Positions 1-5,367 of a stretch of DNA of 6,609 nucleotides are shown here, one piece after another. The notes under the pieces were generated by a model. That model searched no databases, was not told where the DNA came from, and saw only the letters and a list, made by a program, of their open reading frames with translations. This stretch comes from Verrucomicrobia bacterium 12-59-8 (GTDB lineage: Bacteria > Verrucomicrobiota > Verrucomicrobiae > Verrucomicrobiales > Verrucomicrobiaceae). The position numbers were made by a program, and so were the translations under genes. How positions within the stretch are numbered: the first letter of the stretch is position 1; every line of letters begins with the position of its first letter. The stretch lies in the NCBI GenBank assembly GCA_002279765.1, contig NCCR01000244.1, positions 1 to 6,609 on the forward strand. The letters run 5' to 3'.

Positions 1-29
1 CTATCTCCACCTCGCGGCAAACTAACCAT
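1..29 (-). CDS. 5' end of a gene cut by the window edge
   Basis: An ATG at 27-29 opens a frame reading MVSLPRGGD before the window ends, so only nine complete codons are visible. A GAGG element lies five bases upstream of the ATG and overlaps the TGA stop of the ATPase gene, with seven bases between stop and start. That is the same spacing style as the other genes here, so this is probably the next gene of the same operon. Nothing can be said about function. Confidence 0.55.
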
Positions 30-36
30 ACTTTCC

Positions 37-1650
37 TCACTTAACTAAAACGTACTTAAGCAGGCCCTTCACGTCAGCCACACGATATGGCTGAGGTAGA
101 CCCACTTGATGAATCAACTTGAGCAACTGGAGAATCGTCCGCCCGGTCAACTTGTTCTCTCGGCAGATCGTTGCCACCAACGAATCGGAAAACTCCATGT
201 TGTTACGAGTCGCTAACGACTTCCAAATCGCAATCTGCTCCGCGCGGCCCGGAGGCGGAATCCTCAAGATCGCAAAACAACGGCTCAGCACCGCGGTGTC
301 GACCTCACAATTGGTCGTCAAGAACACCTGCAGGCCATCCCGCTCTAGAAACCTCTGGATCTCGCCGACGATCGCATTCTGCTCGAGCCCTCTATTCCGA
401 GGCGCCACGAACACATCCGCATCGTCAATCAACACCGCCGCGTCCCACCGCTTGGCCCGCTGGGCGACCACCTGCAGCCTCCGGGACAACTCCGTCACGG
501 AAAGCCCCAGCTGGGCTGCCTGCACGACGTAGAGCGGCCGTTTCGTATACTCGGCCATCCGCTCACAGATCAGCGTCTTGCCAATCCCCGGAGGCCCCTG
601 CAGTAGAATGTTCTGCCCGGTCGACTTGTTGGCCACAATGTCAACGAACGGTGCCAGGACCGGGTCGGCTAACCGGCGAACCAGGTCGACCAACCCGCTA
701 CCAAGCACCAGGCCGTCGAAGGCCTTCGCGGACGAAACAAAACTACGCAACTGCAGGTCATAACAACGAACCAAAACACGAACGTGCGGCCGGAATAACA
801 AAACCGGCAAATAGCCCGCCGGCGGGATCCCGCAATCAACCGCCAGCGAGATATCACTAACCAAGCGATACCGCGTCGCTGCGGCGACAAGCTGATCAGC
901 CGCCACGCACCAACGCGTTGCCCAGAAGGCCATCGCGTCCCCGATCGTAATCGCCGAATTGCCCGTTACGTACTCGTGCTCGACGTCGACAACCCCCAGC
1001 TCGTAGTCGTAATGGATCGCCCCTCCGTTAATCGACATAACCCCCAGCGGGTCAACATTACCAACCCGCTGCTCGTAGAACTGATCGTCCAGTTGGCCGA
1101 ACGCCAAACCGGTCAACCACACCGAGCTGCCAGGTCGTTTAGTTAAAGACTTACGGTGATCGTAAGCCTCCAGCGACCACCGGGTCCAAACCGGCCAGTC
1201 GTCCTCAGAACTCCACCACAAAGACAATCCGGTCTCGGCCAGCAAGGCTTCAACCGAACTAGCCTGTATCTTATGCTCCGGCCAGTCGAACTGCCGAGTC
1301 AGTACCCCGGCCTCAGTCGCAACACCGATCACAAGACTAACCATCGGTGTCCGGCCGCCTTCAACCCTCACCTCGGTTACGAACGCCAAGTCGTAGCAGT
1401 CAGGCCTGAGCCGTTCCGCCACTTTAATCCACGGAAGCGGCTGACAGGCTAGCAAGACCACCAGGGCGTCTCGGCAGTCCGACACGGCGTTGAACCGACT
1501 ATCCAGCAACCGCTTGGCCATCGTGGCCGCGGCCCGCCTGAACGCCGGAGTGTTTACCGGCTGGGGGAACCGCTTGAGAAAACTTTGAAACAAAACCGCC
1601 GGACTAACGCTCCGACTAGGATTCACCAGCTGGGTCGCGGCCTTCGGCAT
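37..1650 (-). CDS. AAA+ family ATPase with an unassigned N-terminal region
   Basis: A 537-aa protein if it starts at the ATG at 1648-1650. Residues 1 to about 330 match no domain I recognise. The C-terminal third is a AAA+ module: Walker A GPPGIGKT (352-359), Walker B VLIDDAD (406-412), sensor 1 TTN (445-447), a candidate arginine finger R457 in LSRC, and sensor 2 R504 in LTGRTILQLL. The stretch EYTKRPLYVV after the P-loop and the TTN segment resemble, from memory, the AAA modules of fungal and some bacterial proteins with DUF7025-like N-termini. Such modules use ATP hydrolysis, usually as oligomers, to remodel a partner; the partner is unknown. In Walker B the usual catalytic Glu is Asp (D410). 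The open frame continues upstream to ATGs at 1707 and 1728, but those would overlap the preceding gene by about 90-113 nt, and the extra residues use AGG and GGG codons and are very basic. I therefore prefer 1650, where the overlap is 35 nt. The ATPase call is secure; the start and role are not. Confidence 0.88.
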   Translation of the reverse strand: MPKAATQLVNPSRSVSPAVLFQSFLKRFPQPVNTPAFRRAAATMAKRLLDSRFNAVSDCRDALVVLLACQPLPWIKVAERLRPDCYDLAFVTEVRVEGGRTPMVSLVIGVATEAGVLTRQFDWPEHKIQASSVEALLAETGLSLWWSSEDDWPVWTRWSLEAYDHRKSLTKRPGSSVWLTGLAFGQLDDQFYEQRVGNVDPLGVMSINGGAIHYDYELGVVDVEHEYVTGNSAITIGDAMAFWATRWCVAADQLVAAATRYRLVSDISLAVDCGIPPAGYLPVLLFRPHVRVLVRCYDLQLRSFVSSAKAFDGLVLGSGLVDLVRRLADPVLAPFVDIVANKSTGQNILLQGPPGIGKTLICERMAEYTKRPLYVVQAAQLGLSVTELSRRLQVVAQRAKRWDAAVLIDDADVFVAPRNRGLEQNAIVGEIQRFLERDGLQVFLTTNCEVDTAVLSRCFAILRIPPPGRAEQIAIWKSLATRNNMEFSDSLVATICRENKLTGRTILQLLKLIHQVGLPQPYRVADVKGLLKYVLVK

Positions 1651-1909
1651 CCTCGTCCGGCCAGCCGTTCGCCGGCGCTTCCCCTTCACTGCCCGTTTCT
1701 TCTGCATCCTCGCCCCCAAGTTCACCATCGGCCTTTAACAGCGTCGCCACCGTGGCGAGCACAAACTCATGCCGATCTGACGGCAAGGTTGACATAATCC
1801 GTTTAACATCCGTAACGGCTTTTAACAGCCGGTCCGAGACGTTCTTTTCAGCTAGAACGCGTTTCGGTTTAGGCTGTACCTCAACCGGTACCGTAGGTGC
1901 TTTATTCAA
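1616..1909 (-). CDS. Small protein (97 aa) with an acidic tail, TTG start
   Basis: Not recognised. The start is TTG at 1907-1909, supported by AGGAGG six bases upstream; no ATG in the frame is as well placed. The first 20 residues are Pro/Lys/Val-rich (PVEVQPKPKRVLAEK). Residues 24-60 look helical (SDRLLKAV, RHEFVLATVATLLKA). Residues 61-97 are Gly/Glu/Asp-rich and probably disordered. The start codon overlaps the TGA stop of the 79-aa gene in the sequence TTGA, a usual arrangement for coupled translation. The 3' end overlaps the ATPase frame. Position and size would suit an accessory or adaptor protein for the ATPase, but that rests on context alone. Confidence 0.72.
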   Translation of the reverse strand: MNKAPTVPVEVQPKPKRVLAEKNVSDRLLKAVTDVKRIMSTLPSDRHEFVLATVATLLKADGELGGEDAEETGSEGEAPANGWPDEDAEGRDPAGES

Positions 1910-2145
1910 CTGGAACCTCCTGCTTTCACTGACGTCGGGAGTTTTAATTGCACGTTGGCCGCCACCGACAATAGACGAACCACCGATTCGAAGTCCGCAT
2001 GGTCAGGCGTCAATACCTCAACCAGCGGACCCGCGTTTCTTACCACCACCATCACGACCTCGGTAGCCGGATCCAGTATGGCAACCGCGTTATTACCGCA
2101 CGATTGCTGTACTTTATCCGGCTTGAAAACCAATACGTCAAGCAT
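1906..2145 (-). CDS. Hypothetical protein, 79 aa
   Basis: Not recognised. It starts at ATG 2143-2145 with AAGG six bases upstream; that AAGG overlaps the TAA stop of the Pro/Gln-rich gene. The sequence alternates short hydrophobic stretches (MLDVLVF, NAVAILDP, EVVMVVVRNAG) with polar turns, then a probable helix (FESVVRLLSVAANV). This suggests a small soluble alpha/beta fold. There is no signal peptide and no membrane-length hydrophobic run. It sits 8 bases after the upstream gene and overlaps the next start, so it belongs to the Nudix-to-ATPase run. Confidence 0.7.
   Translation of the reverse strand: MLDVLVFKPDKVQQSCGNNAVAILDPATEVVMVVVRNAGPLVEVLTPDHADFESVVRLLSVAANVQLKLPTSVKAGGSS
1916..1921 (-). 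promoter_or_regulatory. Ribosome binding site AGGAGG that decides a TTG start
   Basis: On the minus strand AGGAGG is followed by six bases and then TTG. It lies inside the last codons of the 79-aa gene (encoding the AGGS end). It is one of the strongest Shine-Dalgarno matches in the window, which is why TTG at 1909 is taken as a real start. Confidence 0.75.
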
Positions 2146-2153
2146 GTTTAGCC

Positions 2154-2996
2154 TTAAGTGCGCTTGTTCGCTAGCGCTTTGTTGATTGCAATAGCCCGCG
2201 GGGTAGCAACATACAAACCCGAGCTGGCCGATGGCAAGCCCGGTTGTCCGATTTGCAAAACCGATTCCGGTTGTGACGACAACTTCAGCATCGGAGCTGG
2301 CGAAGGCATCGGAGGTGGACCAGCCGCCGGCATTCCGGATGCTGGCGCGAACGAGTCATCGTCATCCTCATCATCCGGATCCGCCCCGTCTACAAGCGGG
2401 TTCGGGATCGGGTCTGCGAAACCTGACTTCTTGGTTGTTGCCTCAGCCGCCTGGGCCGCCGCCTGAGCGTTACCGGCCTCGATCGCCATCTTGTCGTTCA
2501 GCTCGACCAGCTTGCTACTAGGCTGCGTCATGCCCGAGTGGTCCATGAACTGCCCCATGGCCTTCGCGAAGAACTCCATCCGTTTATCAATCTGAGCCAA
2601 CTGCGGCAACGCGGCCACGACCTGCTGGAGCTGCTGCGACATGTCGACTAGAAGCTTAACTATCGGGTCGCCGCTCTGGAGCATCTCATCCAACGTCGGA
2701 GGAGCCTCCGGCTGTTGCTGTTGCGACGGATCAGCCTGCTGGGCAGCTGCGGGGTCAACCATCGGCGCACCGGTGTTGGGATCAACAGCGCCGGCCATCG
2801 GCGGTGTGGTTGGTTGACCGGACGTCGGATCAATAGCCACAGGCTGCCCGGTCTTTGGATCCACCGGAGGAGCTGGCTGACCGGTCGGCGGACCCGGGAC
2901 CTGCGTCTGCTGCGCTTGCTGCATCTCCTCCATGCCGAGCTCTGCCACCTTCGCAACCCGGCTGCGAATTGCCGAAAGTATTCTTTGATCAATCAC
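2154..2996 (-). CDS. Pro/Gln-rich low-complexity protein with DPxTGxP repeats
   Basis: A 280-aa protein starting with GTG at 2994-2996, with AAAGG about nine bases upstream. The GTG overlaps the TGA of the Nudix gene by eight bases and no ATG lies near. In order: a helical N-terminus (1-30), a Pro/Gly/Gln/Thr-rich stretch with repeated [VI]DPxTGxP units (36-82), a Gln cluster (86-95), a helical segment (101-150, including IVKLLVDMSQQLQQVV and AALPQLAQ), an Ala-rich helix (167-188), an acidic run (DPDDEDDDD, 206-214), a PPPMPSPAP segment (227-235) and a basic C-terminal end (PRAIAINKALANKR). Most of it is probably disordered. Low-complexity, acid-patched, Gln-rich proteins of this sort occur among phage head scaffold or portal-tail proteins, but I see no diagnostic motif. 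Role unknown. Confidence 0.8.
   Translation of the reverse strand: MIDQRILSAIRSRVAKVAELGMEEMQQAQQTQVPGPPTGQPAPPVDPKTGQPVAIDPTSGQPTTPPMAGAVDPNTGAPMVDPAAAQQADPSQQQQPEAPPTLDEMLQSGDPIVKLLVDMSQQLQQVVAALPQLAQIDKRMEFFAKAMGQFMDHSGMTQPSSKLVELNDKMAIEAGNAQAAAQAAEATTKKSGFADPIPNPLVDGADPDDEDDDDSFAPASGMPAAGPPPMPSPAPMLKLSSQPESVLQIGQPGLPSASSGLYVATPRAIAINKALANKRT
2751..2891 (-). repeat. Degenerate protein repeats DPxTGxP within the Pro/Gln-rich gene
   Basis: The units read PPTGQPAPP, VDPKTGQPV, IDPTSGQPT, VDPNTGAPM, then a final VDP. Codons differ between units (GTGGATCCAAAG, ATTGATCCGACG, GTTGATCCCAAC), so the repeat is conserved at the protein level and is not a recent DNA-level duplication. Spacing between units varies from 0 to 7 residues. 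Confidence 0.75.
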
Positions 2997-3669
2997 GTCT
3001 CGCTACCTTTATGTAAATACCTTGCGTTAAGTAAGAAGCGGTTTTGGATTTAAGCCTGTCCGGATCTCGCCGCCGCTGTAATTCAGTTAACCTGGCCGCG
3101 TATCGGCTCTCCAAATGGCGATCTCGATCGAGCGATCGCTGGACCAAATGCATCGAAGCCCGGAGTTCCTGCCTCACCGCCGGATTGCCGATCAGCAGCT
3201 CTGGTTTCCACCAAGCAACAGCCTCAATCTTATCACCATCCGGATCATCCGGGTTGAGCTTACGATCTTTGTCTGGCCCGTGTAGTGTAAGCTGTTTCTC
3301 GCTCGCGATCGACCACACGTGACCTCGATAGACCCCGTAATTCCATTCCGACTGCAGACTGCCCGATGGCACCTGCATGCCGGTCTCCTCTTCCCACTCC
3401 CGCCTGGCAGCGTCAAGCGGCGACTCCCCATCCTCAATGTGACCGCCTGGAAACTCCCACATGCCGCCCGCCGGATCCTTTTTGTCGTGATACCGCTGCA
3501 GCATCAGGACCCGCCCGGTATCTCGCGCCTGCACGGCCAACCCGGCCGCCACCAGCTTTTTATCCTTTACGAGCTGATCATCCGCTTTCGCCCGTCGGCC
3601 AAGCTCTCGCAATTCCTCTTGCGAAATGTACGCAGCCTGTTTGTACACGCCCTGCAGCAGATAATCCAT
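2989..3669 (-). CDS. Nudix hydrolase with N- and C-terminal extensions
   Basis: A 226-aa protein. The Nudix box (G-x5-E-x7-REUxEExGU) is complete at residues 76-98: G76, E82, R90-E91, E94, E95, G97, preceded by the typical WEFPGG. It should bind divalent metal through the box glutamates and hydrolyse a nucleoside diphosphate linked to another group. The substrate (dNTP, ADP-ribose, dinucleoside polyphosphate or other) cannot be read from the sequence; Y114 sits 17 residues after G97, a weak hint seen in some dinucleoside-polyphosphate hydrolases. Core Nudix domains are about 130-150 aa. Here there are about 40 residues before the core and about 65 after, the latter highly charged and helical (RDRHLESRYAARLTELQRRR). 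I chose ATG 3667-3669 because GGAGGG lies seven bases upstream; a TTG at 3699 is open but falls inside a hairpin. It follows that hairpin and overlaps the next gene by eight bases. In a phage it could clean nucleotide pools or counter host signalling; that is conjecture. Confidence 0.93.
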   Translation of the reverse strand: MDYLLQGVYKQAAYISQEELRELGRRAKADDQLVKDKKLVAAGLAVQARDTGRVLMLQRYHDKKDPAGGMWEFPGGHIEDGESPLDAARREWEEETGMQVPSGSLQSEWNYGVYRGHVWSIASEKQLTLHGPDKDRKLNPDDPDGDKIEAVAWWKPELLIGNPAVRQELRASMHLVQRSLDRDRHLESRYAARLTELQRRRDPDRLKSKTASYLTQGIYIKVARRD

Positions 3670-3676
3670 CTCGAAA

Positions 3677-3682
3677 CCCTCC
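3677..3682 (-). promoter_or_regulatory. Ribosome binding site for the Nudix gene
   Basis: GGAGGG on the minus strand, seven bases before ATG 3669. It places the start at this ATG rather than at the upstream in-frame TTG. Confidence 0.8.
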
Positions 3683-3687
3683 GGTAT

Positions 3688-3724
3688 GAAAACGACCAAG
3701 CGGTAGGTTACCCTACCGCCCAGC
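3688..3724 (-). terminator. Strong RNA hairpin, probable intrinsic terminator or attenuator
   Basis: Read on the minus strand, GCGGTAGG-GTAA-CCTACCGC forms a perfect 8-bp stem with a GNRA-type loop (3700-3719). In RNA it can extend by five more pairs, mostly G-U, to 3695-3724. A short run CGTTTTC follows. It lies 24 bases after the stop of the coiled-coil gene and before the Nudix ribosome site. The U-run is short and interrupted, so termination may be partial; it may instead protect the 3' end of the upstream mRNA or be a processing site. Confidence 0.65.
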
Positions 3725-3748
3725 GTTTGTCATCTTTGTCGCGAACGA

Positions 3749-4240
3749 CTAGAGGCTTGCGTTTTCGTCAGTGTTACCCGAAACAACCGGCTCGGTCGCT
3801 ACAGAGCCATCAGTTGCCACTGAAGCAGTAGTATCCACTGCAGGAGTCGTTGGAAAATTAACACCAGGCTGCATAGGCTCAGTAACCACAACAGGTGCGT
3901 TAACTGGCTCAGCCGAATCTGGAATCGGATCGACCATGTCGCCACGGTCTTCTCGAATAACGGCAACCAGCCAATCGCGAGCGTTCTTAGCCAGTTCTTC
4001 GGCCACGCGGGCATCAACCGTACGGTCGACAACAAGTTGTTCAGCGTCTGCATTTTGCTGAGCAATCTCAGCTTGCAAAGCGGCCAGCCTGGCGGCATTG
4101 TCAGAAAGGGTCTTGTCCCGCATTGCAATCGTCGCATCCAGCGTGTCTTGCGCGGCATCAGCTCGGTCATCAGCAGTAACGTACTGCTCGAGCTGAAGAA
4201 TGATGTAATCCTTGTTCGGATTCACATTGTTTCGAGGCAT
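3749..4240 (-). CDS. Coiled-coil protein with an acidic Thr/Val/Pro-rich tail
   Basis: A 163-aa protein of no recognised family. ATG 4238-4240 is chosen because AGGAG lies seven bases upstream; an in-frame ATG at 4294 has no such site. Residues 15-97 look like one long charged helix or coiled coil (AARLAALQAEIAQQNADAE, ARVAEELAKNARDW). Residues 100-163 are low complexity: EPVNAPVVVTEP, TTPAVDTTASVATDG, SVATEPVVSG, with SVAT[DE] twice. No signal peptide or membrane segment is seen. It stands apart, with a 116-nt leader before it and a strong hairpin after it, and its codons end in T or A far more than its neighbours' (mostly GTT for Val, many GCT and ACT). This fits a separately transcribed, abundant protein such as a virion or scaffold component, or a gene of different origin. 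The function is not established. Confidence 0.85.
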   Translation of the reverse strand: MPRNNVNPNKDYIILQLEQYVTADDRADAAQDTLDATIAMRDKTLSDNAARLAALQAEIAQQNADAEQLVVDRTVDARVAEELAKNARDWLVAVIREDRGDMVDPIPDSAEPVNAPVVVTEPMQPGVNFPTTPAVDTTASVATDGSVATEPVVSGNTDENASL

Positions 4241-4247
4241 CTCTGAT

Positions 4248-4252
4248 CTCCT
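4248..4252 (-). promoter_or_regulatory. Ribosome binding site for the coiled-coil gene
   Basis: AGGAG on the minus strand with a seven-base spacer to ATG 4240. It is close to the bacterial consensus and sets the start 18 codons inside the longest open frame. Confidence 0.8.
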
Positions 4253-4283
4253 GAAAACAGACAGTTGGGGAAAACTAACCACC

Positions 4284-4311
4284 AGTTTACCCATCCGATG
4301 CCTCGTTCCAA
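4284..4311 (-). promoter_or_regulatory. Weak sigma70-like promoter candidate in the 116-nt gap
   Basis: On the minus strand TTGGAA (4 of 6 to TTGACA) is followed after 16 bases by TAAACT (4 of 6 to TATAAT). It lies in the only sizeable gap (4241-4356), upstream of the coiled-coil gene. Matches this weak occur by chance, and a phage-encoded or altered polymerase would use other sequences. The rest of the gap shows no ORF, tRNA or convincing operator. Confidence 0.25.
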
Positions 4312-4356
4312 CTATTTCCTGTGGAGAACCGTAAGGCTTAACAAAATCTTCTTATA

Positions 4357-4782
4357 CTAGTCCCCATCCTCGTCCGGATCGCCCCGATCATCAAACAACC
4401 CAGGTTGCTTGCGATACCGCGACTGAACCAAGTCAGAGTTGTAGTACCGTACGGTTTCCAAAGAGACCTGAAAGTAATAATCCAGACGATGCAGCGGCAC
4501 ATCAGCCCAACAACGACCCCTAAACTCCCCGAAATCAATCTCTTGATTGTCGTGTCGATTCGCCTCGTCCGGCGACATCTTGTACTGATTCGGACTAGAG
4601 GCCGACGCCGGATAGCTGCTCAGCTTAGCTAAGTGCTCCGCCGCCTGCCTGGCCGCCTCCTGCCAGAAGGCTTGTGCTACCCGCTCCGTCGGCTCGGTCT
4701 CTAGAAACAAAGCCGCGTGGGCTTCGAAGGTCTCGCGGCCCTCCTTAGCCTCGAGTATCTTCTGCGCTTTTTCTGCGTCCAT
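4357..4782 (-). CDS. Hypothetical protein with a DUF3820 (QSregVF)-like C-terminal motif
   Basis: A 141-aa protein from ATG 4780-4782. The frame is open to GTG 4791 and TTG 4803, and GTG 4791 with AAAGG four bases upstream is a real alternative (144 aa). Residues 1-55 are helical and charged (MDAEKAQKILEAKEGRETFE, QEAARQAAEHLAKL). Residues 84-103 (DFGEFRGRCWADVPLHRLDYYF region) resemble the short FGKxKGxxLxxVPxxYLxW pattern of DUF3820 / 'putative quorum-sensing-regulated virulence factor' proteins, which are also common in phages and have no settled biochemical role. The end is acidic (DDRGDPDEDGD). The 5' end overlaps the 206-aa gene by 38 nt, indicating coupled translation. The gene call is good; the family link is from memory and tentative. 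Confidence 0.8.
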   Translation of the reverse strand: MDAEKAQKILEAKEGRETFEAHAALFLETEPTERVAQAFWQEAARQAAEHLAKLSSYPASASSPNQYKMSPDEANRHDNQEIDFGEFRGRCWADVPLHRLDYYFQVSLETVRYYNSDLVQSRYRKQPGLFDDRGDPDEDGD

Positions 4783-5365
4783 CAATCGCACCAAACCTTT
4801 CAAACCGGTCGTCCGGTTCTAACCCGTGTACAAACACCACCCAGTCGCTTTCTTGCGAACCGGCCGCCAGCTCAATGGCCCTAAACCAACCCGCGTTACC
4901 CGGCCCATTACTCCGCCAGCTAGGCAACCAAACCGCCACGCCGGTCCTTGAAGTCAAAACCGTGAGCTCCTCCGGCCAGACTACAAACAACGGAACGTGC
5001 CGAAGCGATAGCATCAACGGCTTCTTGCTCGGATACGTTTCCGGTATTGTTGGAAACCCCTTCGCGGTCGGTATGAAGAACTGCGAGACCCAGGTTACAA
5101 ACTGTTCCAGAATCTCATCGTCAGACCGACCGCCGGCCGTCAGGTTGCTCAACTTGAACGGCAGCTTCCAACGCTCAAACCCGAACCAGTTACCCTTCCA
5201 GTTATCCGGAAAGGCCAACAACCAAGCGGTCAGATCGCCCCGCCAAAACGCAATCCGGACCGGACCATACGGCGTAACGACCTCAGCTTGGAGCTCGGCC
5301 GTGCCGTTGACCTCAGCCCCCATCCGGCGCAACTGGTCCTGCATACGTTTAAAATAACCTGTCAT
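4745..5365 (-). CDS. Hypothetical protein, 206 aa, with a probable internal duplication
   Basis: Not recognised. ATG 5363-5365 lies two bases after the stop of the 222-aa gene; the closest ribosome site is AGAAGGG about 11 bases upstream, so initiation may depend on coupling. The protein is rich in Trp and Phe. Two segments look alike: WLLAFPDNWKGNWF (48-61) and WLPSWRSNGPGNAGWF (146-161), each preceded by VV-x-P 17-18 residues earlier, which suggests two copies of a small beta-rich fold. The C-terminal 25 residues are polar and charged (FGAIDGRRKSAEDTRG). No signal peptide, membrane segment or catalytic motif is seen. Confidence 0.8.
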   Translation of the reverse strand: MTGYFKRMQDQLRRMGAEVNGTAELQAEVVTPYGPVRIAFWRGDLTAWLLAFPDNWKGNWFGFERWKLPFKLSNLTAGGRSDDEILEQFVTWVSQFFIPTAKGFPTIPETYPSKKPLMLSLRHVPLFVVWPEELTVLTSRTGVAVWLPSWRSNGPGNAGWFRAIELAAGSQESDWVVFVHGLEPDDRFERFGAIDGRRKSAEDTRG

Positions 5366-5367
5366 GC

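Noticed and set aside
171..860. 229-aa plus-strand open frame opposite the ATPase
   Set aside because: It is antisense to a gene with clear AAA+ motifs and reads as Pro/Arg/Ser-rich low complexity, typical of a shadow of a GC-rich coding strand.
2355..2381. TCATCG/TCATCC microsatellite-like run
   Set aside because: It is simply the codon run for the acidic patch (DPDDEDDDD) with mixed GAT/GAC codons, not a separate repeat element.
2158..2466. Plus-strand Gly/Ser/Ala-rich frame opposite the Pro/Gln-rich gene
   Set aside because: Its Ser run mirrors the Asp codons of the acidic patch on the other strand; no ribosome site or conserved motif is seen.
2660..2992. Second minus-strand frame (110 aa, Arg-rich) within the Pro/Gln-rich gene
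   Set aside because: Arg/Trp-rich composition is a frame-shifted reading of Gln/Pro codons, and it has no separate ribosome binding site.
3123..3140. Two overlapping 10-bp palindromes (CTCGATCGAG and AGCGATCGCT)
   Set aside because: They lie inside the Nudix coding region over Arg/Asp/Ser codons, where CGATCG-type palindromes arise easily; no repeat elsewhere supports a binding site.
3670..3699. Upstream extension of the Nudix protein to a TTG at 3699
   Set aside because: The extra codons cover the proposed hairpin's 3' arm and the ribosome site itself; ATG 3669 has GGAGGG at the right distance.
4268..4292. Possible hairpin GGGTAAAC / GTTTTCCC in the leader before the coiled-coil gene
   Set aside because: It needs a T-T mismatch, has a 9-nt loop and no clean U-run after it; too weak to call a terminator or operator.
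4241..4294. Extension of the coiled-coil protein to ATG 4294
   Set aside because: No ribosome site precedes it, and the extension would encode through the AGGAG that fits ATG 4240.
4241..4356. Possible tRNA or small RNA gene in the largest gap
   Set aside because: No cloverleaf, anticodon arm or T-loop consensus could be found on either strand.
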